Source: Salvia splendens
Lineage: Eukaryota; Streptophyta; Magnoliopsida; Lamiales; Lamiaceae
Assembly (NCBI RefSeq): GCF_004379255.2
Contig: NC_056037.1
Coordinates: 34,445,012 to 34,509,011 of the forward strand
Direction of reading: 5' to 3'
Length of the DNA stretch: 64,000 bases
Shown here: piece after piece, positions 23,183 through 34,016 of the stretch
Layout of the letters: each line of letters begins with the position of its first letter
Position numbering within the stretch: the stretch's first letter is position 1
Notes under the pieces: generated by a model
What the model was told of the DNA's origin: nothing
The model's input: the letters and a program-made list of their open reading frames with translations, nothing else
The model's database searches: none
Translations under genes and position numbers: made by a program

Positions 23183-24595
23183 ATGGAGAATGAGGTGGTC
23201 AGAGTGTTGGTCACTGATCAGGAGCAGCAAGGGCAGTGGCAAGGGCAAGGTGGATGGCATCGGCCTACATTAGCATTGACTAGCCAACAAAAAAACCTCA
23301 TTGCGCAGTTTCTTCTACAGCGAAGTACCGCTGGAGTGCTGCCAAGAGGTTCTTGTGCAGAGGCTGCCAATAAATTCAACATCCACAAAAGGACAGCAGA
23401 GAGAATATGGCACATCAGTAAGCAGCAGATAGACAGAGGGGAACCTGTCATGATGCAAGGCAAAGTAACAGGTTATCAACACAAAGACAAACTCATGTTA
23501 GATGAAGACAAGTTTAGAAACCTGTCCATGCTTGAGAGATCAACCATAAGGAAGGTTGCTTCTAAGATGGAAGTAAGCAAGACAACAATTGGTAGATTTC
23601 TTAAGAGTAATCAATTGAAACCTCATACAAGTGCTATCAAGCCTACACTTACTGAAACCAACAAAATTGCAAGGATGAAATGGTGTCTTTCTCATATTCA
23701 GCCTACAATCGTTGAAGGTAAACTTCTTTACCATTCAATGCACAACATTGTTCATATTGACGAGAAATGGTTCTACATGACAAAGACATCAGATAGATAC
23801 TACCTGTTGTCGGATGAAGATGTGCCATACAGGTCCTGTAAGTCCAAGAGATTCATCACTAAAGTGATGTTCATGGCTGTTGTGAGTAGGCCACTTTGTG
23901 GGCCTGATGGAGACATCATATTCGATGGTAAAATAGGGTTATTCCCATTTACAGAACAGATACCAGCCCAAAGAAGTTCAAAGAACAGGCCAAAAGGGAC
24001 AATGGAGACAAAGCCTATTCAGTCAATTACCAAGGAAGTCATGACAGCTTGTCTCCTAAACCAGGTATGCCACTTTTTATGTCAATAAAGCTATCAGACA
24101 TCATATTCATGTCATCACATAGTCACATACACATATCATTGCCATATTATACCATCAATCAAAGCCAAATGGCCAGCCAATGCAAGCAAGAAGATTTTCA
24201 TACAGCAAGATAATGCCAAACCTCACCTTAGAGCAGCTGATCATCAGTTTGAGGCACTTGCAAGTACTGATGGATTTGAATTCCATCTAATTAGCCAACC
24301 ACCCAACTCCCCAGACACAAATGTGTTAGACCTTGGGTATTTCAGGGCAATACAGTCACTACAAGATGACAAGATGGCCACAAGTGTAGATGATTTGCTT
24401 AGAAATGTGTTTACCTCATTTGAAGAACTCTCACCACAGACTCTGAATAGAGTATTCATCACTTTGCAAAGCTGTTTGACAGCAATATTACAAGTGCATG
24501 GGAAGAATGACTACAAGATCCCTCATATGAACAAGAACAGATTGGAAAGAACAGAGGGGTTGCCTTTACAACTTCAGGTTGAAGAAGGTTGGTGA
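23183..24595 (+). CDS. Mariner-like transposase (interrupted)
   Basis: The first 294 codons (23183-24064) encode a helix-turn-helix DNA-binding region and the start of the catalytic domain: HIDEKWF contains the first Asp (residue 193), followed by YRSCKSKRF and KVMFMAVVSRP, which are highly typical of plant MLEs. About 90 bases (24065 to about 24152) then do not match the family; coding resumes as IPSIKAKWP, FIQQDNAKPH (second Asp) and PPNSPDTNVLDLGYF (third Asp, plant DD39D spacing), to a TGA at 24593-24595. The interruption begins with a GT donor, but I see no AG acceptor giving the right phase, so it is either an odd intron or an insertion. The catalytic residues themselves are intact. Confidence 0.85.
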
Positions 24596-24829
24596 GAGAG
24601 AGCTTGGAGTATCTAAAGCTGCCTGAAAACAACACTGGGGACTCATATGACATAGGGCGGCTTAACCATGCTTTAGGGTACTAGACATAAGTTTAGGGAC
24701 TGGAGTTTACAGTATAAGCACCAACATATGTTGGTGTTTAAGATGTAAACTCTATTTTTTGTGCATATGCTGCATTTTTTGTGCATATGCTGCATTTTTT
24801 GTTAATGCCATCAGAGAAGTGTCATCACA

Positions 24830-25590
24830 TGGCATCAGCCTCCAAACCCTTCATAGGGGGTGGCTTACTAAGCTAAATAGGCTGCATTTTGTATAAACAT
24901 CATCACTGTACACACTACTAAGTAATCAGTGAATATTTTTTGTATTATCACTTCAAATCAGCCTCCAAACCCTTCATAGGGGGTGGCTAATTTTTCAGAA
25001 CCCTCAGAACAGCTTCATCACAGGGCATAAGGCCAACAAAACAAGGCCTAGGGACATCATAAGACACTAACAACAGCCTCCAAACATGACACAGGGGTGG
25101 CTGGGTTAAGTATGCAGAAAAGCTTCATCACAGGGCATATGGACAACAACACAAGACCTAGGGACATCAGTACACACTAACACAGCCTCCAAACCTGACA
25201 CAGGGGTGGCTAAGCTTCCCCTCAGAAATGCTACATCACAGGGTATATAAACAACATCACAATGCATAGGGACATCAGAGGACAGTTACAACAGCCACAC
25301 AAATGCACATACACAGTCATCAACAATTCCCCCCTGCCTCAATATCACATAAACATGGATCAATATCATATACACAGTCAGGAACAATTCCCACCGCCTC
25401 AATATCACATACACATTGACCAATATCGCATAAACAGTCAGGAGCAATTCCCACAGGCTCAAAATATCACATAAACATGGACCAATATCGCATAAACATG
25501 GAGCAATGCACATAAGCATGGAGTACATCAGAAATAGGCTACATTTTCCTAATGTCAAAAGCCTCCAAACCCTAAAAAAGGGGGTGGCTC
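24830..25590. repeat. Short-repeat field in the MLE 3' region
   Basis: Five dispersed copies of a unit with a GCCTCCAAACC core followed by GGGGTGGCT occur near 24837, 24958, 25075, 25185 and 25560. Between 25320 and 25510 three roughly 60-bp tandem units combine 'caattccc', 'ctcaatatcacat' and 'aacatggaccaatatc'. Minus-strand ORFs here only reflect the repeats. Confidence 0.7.
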
Positions 25591-25613
25591 TGAATTAGAA
25601 AGAAACTCACAAA

Positions 25614-26160
25614 TCAAAAGATATCCTTCATGCAAGGAAACATGATTAATAGCATAGCTTTTTCATTGTCGGTGTACTCTCTGATTGGCTCCACCGTCGG
25701 CTGCATTGCTCCATCTATGCCTTCCACGATGTCATCCAAACCAATGGAAGGTGCTTCGCTTTCCCCCAAATTAACATAGCCTGAATGCGGCTTGAACTCC
25801 GGCCAATCAAAGGGGCCAAACGGAGGCTGAGTTTCAGATCCGGCGAACGTAGAAGCCCTCGGACGGAGATAGACTGTCAGGAACGTAGAAGCCCTCGGAC
25901 GGAGGCTGAGTTTCAGATCCATCAAAACCCTTTGCCGCCGCTTCGGTTTCAGATCCGTCGAAGGCTTCCGACGGATCTTCAGTTTCAGATCCGTCAAAAC
26001 CCTTTGCCGCCGCTTCGGTTTCAGATCTGTCCATGGCGTCCGACGGATCTTCAGTTTCAGATACGTCAAACACCAAATCGGGCCCTTCAACCACGGACCT
26101 ACGACCAATTGCGTCGTAATCAACCCAGTCCGGCGGTGTTTCAGGGATGACGGTGTCCAT
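25614..26160 (-). pseudogene. Acidic repeat protein of the MLE, frameshifted
   Basis: A minus-strand frame starts MDTVIPETPPDWVDYDAIGR at 26160 and continues with tandem acidic repeats (FDGSETEDPSEA, FDGSETEAAAKG, FDGSETQPPSEG). Near 25840 the frame breaks; a one-base shift restores GSETQPPFGPFDWPEF, then a non-repeat end (LGESEAPSIGLDDIVEGIDG ... EYTDNEKAMLLI) to the stop at 25614. Joined it would be about 180 residues. I recognise no family. It faces the transposase gene inside the MLE, so it is either an accessory MLE protein or a captured gene. Confidence 0.5.
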
Positions 26161-26905
26161 TGTTTCGGAGGGAGGCGGAGGGAGACTGAGTGAGGCGGAG
26201 AGGGAGAGGAGTAATGAGAGAGATGTTGTCGAGAGTGAGAGTGAGAGTCGAGAGTGAGAGAGTTGAATCGAGAGTGAGAGAGTTGGACTGCAAACCCTAA
26301 TGTTTGCATTTTCTTTTTTTTTAGTGTAATTAATGGCATTTTGTGTAAAATTTGCTAAACATAGAGGGTAATTTTGATGTCCAAAAATGGTAAGTGGGAA
26401 GAGTGACTCTTATTGGGGGACATCCCGAAAAGGAAATTAGCGACTCTTATTCGGGGACGGAGGGAGTAATATTTAAGGTCAAATTATATTTAGAAAATTT
26501 GTCAAAAATATATTGTAAATATATTTATAAAAAGATCTTTATTCAATTTTTTATTATTAAAGAAAGTTCTTCATTCAATTTTTTAAAAAAATTAATATAA
26601 AAAATTGAAGAAGCAATTTTACTTGCATGTTACAAAATTAAGTGATAATATTTAAGGTCAAATTATATTTAGAAAATTTGTCAAAAATATATTATAAAGA
26701 TATTTATAAAAAATATGAGTATATGATAAATTTATTAAAAATATATATACACTTTAAGGTATTGAGGGTATTTTCGTCCAAAAGTACCTCAAATGATACT
26801 AACTCAAAGTTCAAGGACCTAAAATGATATTTTCAAAGTTCACGGACCTAAAATGATACTTTGTCAAAGTTCGTGGACCAAAAATGATGTTCCCTCAATA
26901 CTTTA

Positions 26906-27417
26906 ATAACTTAACAAGCAAAACTTAATGCGTAGTAATTCATAGGCCAAAAAATCCAAAATAATGATTTCATTTGTGAAAAGGCGACAAATTTTATGAA
27001 TAAAAAGTACTCCATTGTTAAGATTATAAATAAAAGTAATAGTACTAGTTTTTAAAATAAAAGTAATTGTGATTGCATCTCATTATTTATACAATTGATA
27101 TGTCAATGTGAGTGCATTCATGAAATAAAACATTGATATAGGTATCAGATATGCAAGAAGGCCATGACCTTGTTAATGGAGTGCCATCAATATCTCGCAG
27201 AACGAGTAACAAAACATAATTCCATTGTAAAAGTGTTAATGAACAACATTTAAAGAATAGCTACACCTAAAGTAAGCCTTAAACCACCACACATCCAAGA
27301 AAAAATCCGACTATTCAGATTCTCTTGTGCCATTTTACACCACTCGAACTCATTCAACATCCATAACAGTATGCATAATAATCGAAGACTGCTTCAAACA
27401 TCAACTTGGATCCATGT
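26906..27417. other. Intergenic between the MULE and the ALBA gene
   Basis: AT-rich single-copy-looking sequence, probably including the 3' UTR of the minus-strand ALBA gene (27160-27417). No other feature is seen. Confidence 0.5.
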
Positions 27418-29146
27418 TTATTCCTCACCATTTCCATTCTCCCTAGCCTCTTGGGCCACAGCCATTAACTCATCAAAATTTGCTGTTTTCCCAAGTACTA
27501 CTCCAATCTGATGAGAGAGAGAGAGAGAGAGCACCAGATGTAAGACTTTAAAAAAAAGTATCAACTCATGATATTTTTATCAAAGACTGGAAGAACACAT
27601 CCAGGATACAAATATCAACAGTTCAACACTACTCCTCATACATTGAACCAAACTGAACAGGAATCGACTTACCTTGGCTTTTTGGACAGGCCATCCACGA
27701 GAATCATCCTTTATCTCCACAGTGGATGTCATGATTTCTACATGTTTAAAAGTAGATGCATTTAGTTCAATCTTTGTAGTATATATGATGTATCTGTAAT
27801 GTTAATACAGATGATTAGATAACAGCAATCAAATGGAAGATTTTTTCATTTATAGGATTAAGCAATGTCCTTCATTTTGTAACACTATTTTATCCCACCA
27901 CCCACCAAAGTTGCTGCTATATTTAATTACTCAATCAACCTTTCATACCAGTGTGGCATTTTGTTTCAGAAGTAGCCTAAGTTGGTTACAAAACAATAGT
28001 AAAGAATATGCGTGCGATTTTAAAGAATAACTCACTCTTCTCTACAGCAAATCCATTGTTCTTCAGAATTTCAGCAACTGAAACAACTGTTGAGATTGCT
28101 ATAATAACATAAGAACAAACACAAAATTAGTACAAAACCAGGAAACAGAGCATGTAAAAAATCATATACGATGGGATGCACTCAGCAAATCCAAAACAAT
28201 ATAAAGATTCATAATCAACACTCAAAATAATAATCAGGAAGCAGAAAATAATTTTGCTTCTCTCCGCCATATAATGGGTTCAGTAATGAGTTCTCATCCT
28301 ATTGAAATGAGTAGTATTTCACAGACCAGAAAACACTCACAGCAACTAGCAGAAAAAATACAAGAAGGTTGCCAGCACAAATTCCAAATAGACATTTCAC
28401 TGCCACATAACTAGCTGGTCTTGAGAGAACTGCACCACAATCTTAGAAACTCTTGGAGCGGTGTAATTTAAGGCTCATTTGTAGAACACAGTAATCCCAC
28501 CACTAGACAAGCATTCAACTTGGAACTAGTAAGGAGGCACATTGCTGTTCTAGCACAGGAGCAACCAGAAAATGGAAGTGGCTAATGAGCTACTCTTACA
28601 AATCTACACATTATACAGACAACTTTTCACAGTCAGGTAGCAGCTACTTATTCCTTGCATAAAGTATAGACCAACACAACTAAACAATTTAGCACATCAC
28701 CTTAACACCAATTCCTTCCTTATCAACATAGAACTGAAAACAACAAAAGTACTAGTAAGAGTAATTGATCTGCTCAAGACACATCCATATCATCACAGCA
28801 CAAATCAACATATTCATCGATATATAAAACGAGAATCGAATAAAAAACCAGGAAGAACACACTTAATGTATAAGCAAGGATTGGAAATTACCCATGCCAA
28901 GTCCTGAAAGCTCCACGTCATTGTGTTGTTGCATATACCTCTAGATAAAAAAAAGTAATAAAAACCCAATTCATGACAGTAATCGAAATTGAATAATCAA
29001 ATACGGGAACCGAGATATTTATAGTATACCTTTGCGAGATTAACGTAAAAGAAAAGCGGCTTCTTTGTATTGGAGACCTGAATTCGGTTCTTCTTCTGGG
29101 TTTCAGCAATATTAATGTTGTTCAGTCCTTCCGTTATCTCTTCCAT
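27418..29146 (-). CDS. ALBA-domain DNA/RNA-binding protein
   Basis: Five minus-strand exons join in frame: 29146-29030, 28940-28892, 28098-28036, 27737-27673, 27507-27418, giving 127 residues, the usual length of plant short ALBA proteins. The protein begins MEEITEGLNNINIAETQKKN, then IQVSNTKKPLFFYVNLAK, MQQHNDVELSGLGMAI, VAEILKNNGFAVEK, STVEIKDDSRGWPVQKAK and ends GKTANFDELMAVAQEA. The ALBA fold spans nearly the whole protein. Relatives bind nucleic acids, including RNA-DNA hybrids (R-loops) in nuclei and chloroplasts. All splice sites are GT-AG. A (GA)n tract lies just upstream of the last exon. Confidence 0.92.
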
Positions 29147-29989
29147 TTCTGCGACGATTTTTGCTGGCAAGGGTTTTAGAGGGAGGGCTAGGGTTTTATT
29201 CTACTACTGATTTAGGAACTACCGCAAATTATATTACTACAACTACGATTTTATATGATTGAGTCATTCTACTAAATTTTTATTTCATTAAATATTTGTA
29301 TTAATGTACTTTTTTTATTAGGACATTTTACATTTTTTGTTACTAAGTTATTATACTAATTCATTTTGATTTAAGAGGTTTTTCAGTTAAATATTTATTT
29401 ATCGAAATTCATAATTCAATTAATTTTTCTTTTGCTAATAAACTTTATTTTTTAATATTTTATTATATATTGTGAAATTGATTCGGTTTGCAATATCAAG
29501 TTAAGAATCATTAGAAAAATGATAAATTTAGAAATTGATAACGGATAATACCAATAATTTTTTTTATTTTCTTAATGATTTTTGTATCAATATTGCCACT
29601 TAATTAACGGATAATACCAATAATTTTTTTATTTTCTTAATGATTTTTGTATCAATATTGCCACTTAATTAATTCAAATAAATAAATAAATAAATAAATT
29701 TAACTAATATACAGGTTAATTAAATTTTGAAGTCTATTATAAAAAATCCAACCAAATTAAAATAAAAGTATAACAACCTCTTAAATCAAAATCATAAAGA
29801 CTTAACGAAAAAAAATGCAAGATGATGTAATGAAATAAAATGCATTGATACAAAGACCTTATGAATTAAAAATTTGTAGACGGAACTAATGAAAGAAAAT
29901 GTATTAATACAAGGATCTTTAGTTTAGATATGTTTTGTCTAAATTTTAGTAGCTAAATGTTGAACATGCTCAACGAATTTGAAGTGTAA
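29147..29989. other. AT-rich intergenic with a fold-back structure
   Basis: The first roughly 60 bases are ALBA leader. Further on, 'tttgatttaagaggtt' near 29367 pairs with 'aacctcttaaatcaaa' near 29774, and the flanks of these also match loosely in inverted orientation (about 29270-29940). This suggests an old fold-back or MITE, but no termini or target duplication could be fixed. Confidence 0.4.
29540..29670 (+). repeat. 66-bp tandem duplication
   Basis: Two near-identical direct copies beginning 'aacggataataccaataa' at 29540 and 29606, differing by one T in a T-run. An (AAAT)n microsatellite follows at about 29676-29699. Confidence 0.85.
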
Positions 29990-30217
29990 GAGCATTCACA
30001 ATGGTGGACGCCGGACCCGTGTCCGTCCGTGCCCGCGAGCAGGCGACGTGGTGGCACGCGATTGGGCAACGGCATAGCCGTTGCCTTTGAATATTTTTTT
30101 TAAAAAAAATCGTTATTTAATTTTAAATAATGATAAAAAAAATATTTTCCAAATCCCAAAAATATGGCCTTTTTGCCCGTTTTCTGAATTTTTTTTATTT
30201 TTTTCCCCAAAATCATC

Positions 30218-30225
30218 TATAAATA
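30218..30225 (+). promoter_or_regulatory. TATA box of the PIF transposase
   Basis: TATAAATA about 96 bp before the most likely ATG at 30321. Confidence 0.45.
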
Positions 30226-30320
30226 CACACATTCATCATTCATTTATAACATCAAATCATCTCTCATTCGTAATTCTCATACAAACTATCAACACATTCA
30301 TCCCTCACTTAAAACCTCAA

Positions 30321-31607
30321 ATGAATTTCACCAATCTTATGGTAGAAGCGGAGCGCGAAGAACAAGAATACTACGAACAACATCGTGCCGCTTACGAAGC
30401 ATATGTCGCGGCGAATACCCCCGCTCCTCCTCCTCAACGAACTAGATCAACTCGCCTCTACATCCATCGTGACCGGGAGGGAGCCCACGAAAGGCTCGTT
30501 GCCGACTACTTTGCCGACCAGCCGCGGTTTCCGGAAGATTACTTCAGGCGCCGTTTTCGCATGTCAAATCGCTTGTTTATGCGAATTGTCAACACATTGT
30601 CCGTACGTGTTGAATTCTTCCAAACAGGTCCAGATGCAGCCGACCGGCAAAGTATCACGCCGTTGCAGAAGTGTACGTGTGCCATCCGACAACTCGCTAC
30701 TGGGCAAACGGCCGACATCTTCGACGAGTATTTGCATATCGGTAAGTCCACTGGAATCCTTTGTCTAAAGAATTTTTGCGAAGGCGTTCGTTCAGCCTTC
30801 GGGGATGAATTCCTTCGGGTACCCACCACCGATGATTACCAACCGTTGCTTCGTCTTCACGAATCAGTCCATGGCTTTCCCGGAATGCTTGGCAGCATTG
30901 ACTGCATGCATTGGAGGTGGAAGAATTGCCCGACTGCTTGGAGGGGGCAACACTTAAGCGGTCACAAAGGCGGCGGCCCAACACTTATCTTTGAGGCGGT
31001 CGTCGACTACCGCATATGGATTTGACATGCATATTTCGGCGTTGCCGGATCCAACAACGACTTGAACGTGCTCTATTCGTCACCCCTCTTCAATGGTGTG
31101 ATGAATAGTGTAGCACTGGCGATTGACTTCACCGTCAACGGAAATACATACCACATGGGTTACTATCTCGCCGATGGTATCTATCCAAGGTGGTCGACTT
31201 TCGTGAAGACGTTCAGCAACCCACACGACTCGAGACGGGTTCTTTTTGCGCAGCGTCAAGAGTCCGCGCGGAAAGACGTCGAAAGAGCCTTCGGGGTCCT
31301 TCAAGCCCGATTCAACATTGTGAATGCCCTCGCTCGGCTGTGATACGTGAATAATATCGTCGACATCATGTTCACGTGTATTATCTTACACAACATGATT
31401 ATAGCCGTCGAAGGGCCGAGGGCGGCTAGCTTCTACGAAGAGGATGAAGCCGGAAGCTCAACAGCAAGGTCTCCCCCACGCCGAGGTGAGCATACGACGG
31501 TTGGCCAGAGGATCGAGACAAGACACACAATGATCGATACCCGAACTCGCATTCAGCTACAAGAAGACCTAATCAAACACATGTGGGCGAAATTCGGCAA
31601 CGAGTAA
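30321..31607 (+). pseudogene. PIF/Harbinger DDE transposase, two nonsense codons
   Basis: One frame from ATG 30321 to the stop at 31605-31607 is broken by TGA at 31023-31025 and at 31341-31343 and is otherwise intact (about 428 codons). DDE motifs are recognisable: GMLGSIDCMHW (first Asp), FGVAGSNNDLNVL (second Asp) and DVERAFGVLQARF (Glu), followed by MFTCIILHNMI. Each stop falls where the family has Trp (before HAYFG and before YVNNI), so both are TGG-to-TGA changes. An upstream extension of the frame to 30081 is non-coding. The protein cannot be made at full length. Confidence 0.88.
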
Positions 31608-31875
31608 TGGTTTTTAAAATTTTTAGTATTTTAATTATGTAATTTTTAATTTTTAGGATTCGTTTTTATTTTATTTGTAATATTATTGTGGTTTTTTTAA
31701 TGAATTTTAGTATTATGGAAAATGTTTTTGTTTAATTGAATTTTAAATTAATTGTGCTCGTCCTTGCGGAAGAGCACAGCTGTGGGTGTTGTGCTCTTGC
31801 CAGAGAGCAGACAGAAAAAGTGGGGCCGGGCCCACAACCGTGCCGCTAGCAAGAGCACGGTTGTGGATGCTCTAA

Positions 31876-32585
31876 GATTAGCTAAACACATAATTTATCA
31901 TTTTTTTATCAATCTTAAACTTCTTAAAAGCGTGGAAAAATCAAGCTCGATTGCTAAAAATTCCTTATAATATTAATCGAAGTTGGTTTTACGATTCAAA
32001 ATCGCTAAATCCACATTTATGTTTTCATTCAATTCTAAAGTTAAAAGACTTCAGGCTAAAGTTAAAAGACATTTGCTACTGAAAATGCATTACAACAATA
32101 GATCAATGATGATTAAAAATCTCTTGTGCATTAAAATGTTCAACCATCTCAACTTAGGCCTTTTGGTTTTATAAAAATAAAATAAAACATTTATTTTTAA
32201 TATTGGTAGTAGTGGTACTTTTCCATATGAATATTATAGTAGTATTAATGTAAATCACCCATAAATAACTCAAAAAATCCGCATGAGGTTGGTGATTTAA
32301 AATGTTTTTTTAGAAAAGATCACTGTACATTAAATTTACCAAAACAAGGGAAAATATAAAATCTTTCGATATCTGAGAAAAACACAAAGATCAAACAATA
32401 TTAACATCCAAAAAAAAAAACTGAGATCGATCAACACTGTTTCGTACCACTTTATTGGTAAATCTGATAACATATGTACACGATATATATACTATATCAT
32501 CCATATGGTTTAATCACTCATACACAAACAATTTTTATTGCAATAAATTATTCATTGGATATAATTTATATAAGTACTAGTATAA
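31876..32585. other. Intergenic, nothing recognised
   Basis: AT-rich. Short ORFs (31983-32174, 32474-32668) have no protein-like features. Confidence 0.5.
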
Positions 32586-32587
32586 TA

Positions 32588-32645
32588 CTCCCCCATTCCA
32601 TGTTAATAGAAAATGAAACGCCTCTATTAACCGGCACGGAGGGAG
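32588..32645. mobile_element. Internally deleted Stowaway MITE
   Basis: Only 58 bp: CTCCCCCATTCCATG at the left and the complement of CTCCCTCCGTGCCGG at the right, with TA at 32586-32587 and 32646-32647. It lies one base beyond the stop codon of the neighbouring minus-strand gene. Confidence 0.65.
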
Positions 32646-32648
32646 TAA

Positions 32649-32861
32649 TTAGTAAACACCCCTTTTGATCATCTCGTCGTAGTTCTTCTCCGTTGACTCC
32701 AACCACTGTTGAAGCAGCTGCCGTCTAAATCTCTTTATGAATGCTTCTGCACTTTCATTAATATCTCCGGTCGGCTTCGTCTCTGCTGCTCCTGGCTGCC
32801 GGCCATCAACCGCAGCCTTGTTTATTGTGTACAAGTTTTGCGCTTCTTTGCTATAAACCAT
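32649..32861 (-). CDS. Small DUF761-like protein
   Basis: A 70-residue single-exon ORF beginning MVYSKEAQNLYTINKAA. The C-terminal half, INESAEAFIKRFRRQLLQQW followed by LES and then NYDEMIKRG, matches the short conserved tail of plant DUF761 proteins, whose biochemical role is unknown. A TATAAATA box lies 77 bp upstream and a well-formed promoter region precedes it, supporting a real short gene rather than a fragment, although most DUF761 proteins are longer. Its 3' UTR starts inside a MITE. Confidence 0.65.
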   Translation of the reverse strand: MVYSKEAQNLYTINKAAVDGRQPGAAETKPTGDINESAEAFIKRFRRQLLQQWLESTEKNYDEMIKRGVY

Positions 32862-32937
32862 TTTCCCCTTCTTTGGGATATGATTTTGTGACTTTGTGTT
32901 TGCTTGTTTTGGTCAAGTAGGATAATAGGCAATTCCA

Positions 32938-32945
32938 TATTTATA
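32938..32945 (-). promoter_or_regulatory. TATA box of the DUF761-like gene
   Basis: On the minus strand CATCTATAAATATGG, 77 bp upstream of the ATG. Confidence 0.55.
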
Positions 32946-34016
32946 GATGAGAATCATGAGATACATTAGCTTGTAGTTAGATAATAATTTATTTCATACT
33001 GTTATAGATTCATTTGCATTTGACACCGTGATTAATATACTTTTACTAGATATGATGAAATAGAATATTTGCACAAAAAGCTTGAGCTACACATGATTTT
33101 TGGGAGATGATTTAAGTGTACGAGATTCTTTTTGTTTCACACAATTTATCGTCATTCACGTGATCTCTCTAGAACCAATTTTTCTTGCTTAATGTATAGT
33201 ATGGAAATCTCTAAAATGGATCGAATCAGCTAATGGTTTTATTTTTAATCTTCTGAGGAAAGTTATTGACAAAATTATTTACCAAAGTATGAAGAAAGGT
33301 TTCAAGGAAGTTATCATAATTTTATGATCAATTTAGACTATAACGTTTTAGTAAATTCCATCAAATTAGAAAGTAATACTTTCATTATTCTATATTCATG
33401 CCTCCCTCTTCTTTTCAATTTAAGCAATAAACTAAATAAAGGTGCATATCGAATGGAAAATATATTTTCAAAGTTTATAAGGGGACATCAAATCAGGCTA
33501 ATATTCTCAATCATTCTGGATTGCATGGAACTTATAACTTATCGGATTAAATAGAGAGCTAGATAATCATTATTTCCTTCCTAGTCATTACACATTACAA
33601 AATGAATCAATTCCTACATTGGTAAACAATTACTATTATTCCCTTAAAAAGTAGATAATTTTATTTTCTGTTTTTTACAGCTTCTGTTACATTCTTGAAC
33701 TTGTTTGTTTAGGACCTAATTTGGATAGGGAGTTTCTACAACTTTAGTACCAGCTTTCAGATTTGTTACTGGAAAGTGTAGAATATTAGGCAGCTAAATT
33801 CTTTCTTTTCCACAATCAATTAAGTAACATAAGTAATGAATTTACGACAGTTCAAACCATTAAAAAATAGATAAATCAAATCTAGCATATGCTCAGGACA
33901 TACATGAATACAAGCCATATTCACAGCAAACTTCAATGTATCATGGAGCTCGATTGTGATGCAATGGGGAGCGTCAAGGCAGCAGCTCAAACGCTACCCG
34001 CCCCTCACTTGTACGC
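32946..34016. other. Intergenic, nothing recognised
   Basis: AT-rich; the last 150 bases probably include the 3' UTR of the minus-strand polygalacturonase. The plus-strand ORF at 33324-33554 looks like chance. Confidence 0.5.

Larger units (their letters stand above)
21132..26466. mobile_element. Mariner-like element (MLE) nested in the MULE
   Basis: Ends CTCTATCCGTCCCCGATTAG and the complement of CTCCCTCCGTCCCCGAATAA, flanked by TA at 21130-21131 and 26467-26468. The joined empty site (attaagtga-TA-atatttaagg) recurs uninterrupted at 26634-26655 in the MULE itself, which confirms the boundaries. The 5335-bp length suits plant MLEs. It contains a transposase gene, a second opposing acidic ORF, a repeat field and a nested PIF-type element. 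Confidence 0.9.
20540..26896. mobile_element. Mutator-like element (non-autonomous), host of two further insertions
   Basis: Both ends read GAGGGAAYATCATTTTTGG inward and are flanked by a perfect 9-bp duplication, AATACTTTA (20531-20539 and 26897-26905), the Mutator hallmark. The terminal repeats extend over 200 bp and begin with three tandem ~29-bp units built on TATCATTTTAGGTC...GAACTTTG. Apart from the inserted MLE the element is about 1.0 kb (20540-21129 plus 26469-26896) and consists of AT-rich fold-back copies of one unit; it encodes nothing. Confidence 0.9.
29990..31872 (+). mobile_element. PIF/Harbinger element, complete ends, dead transposase
   Basis: Left end GAGCATTCACAATGG and right end (complement) GAGCATCCACAACCG, flanked by TAA (29987-29989 and 31873-31875). 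Length is 1883 bp. GC-rich subterminal regions contain inverted copies of 'aagagcac' motifs on the right side. Only the transposase ORF is present; the Myb-like second ORF of autonomous PIF elements is absent. Confidence 0.85.

Noticed and set aside
25286..25558. 90-codon minus-strand ORF
   Set aside because: Lies in the roughly 60-bp tandem repeats of the MLE and merely repeats with them.
25785..26150. 121-codon plus-strand ORF
   Set aside because: Antisense shadow of the acidic repeat ORF on the minus strand.
30081..30320. N-terminal extension of the PIF transposase frame
   Set aside because: AT-rich, contains the TATA box; coding composition starts at the ATG at 30321.
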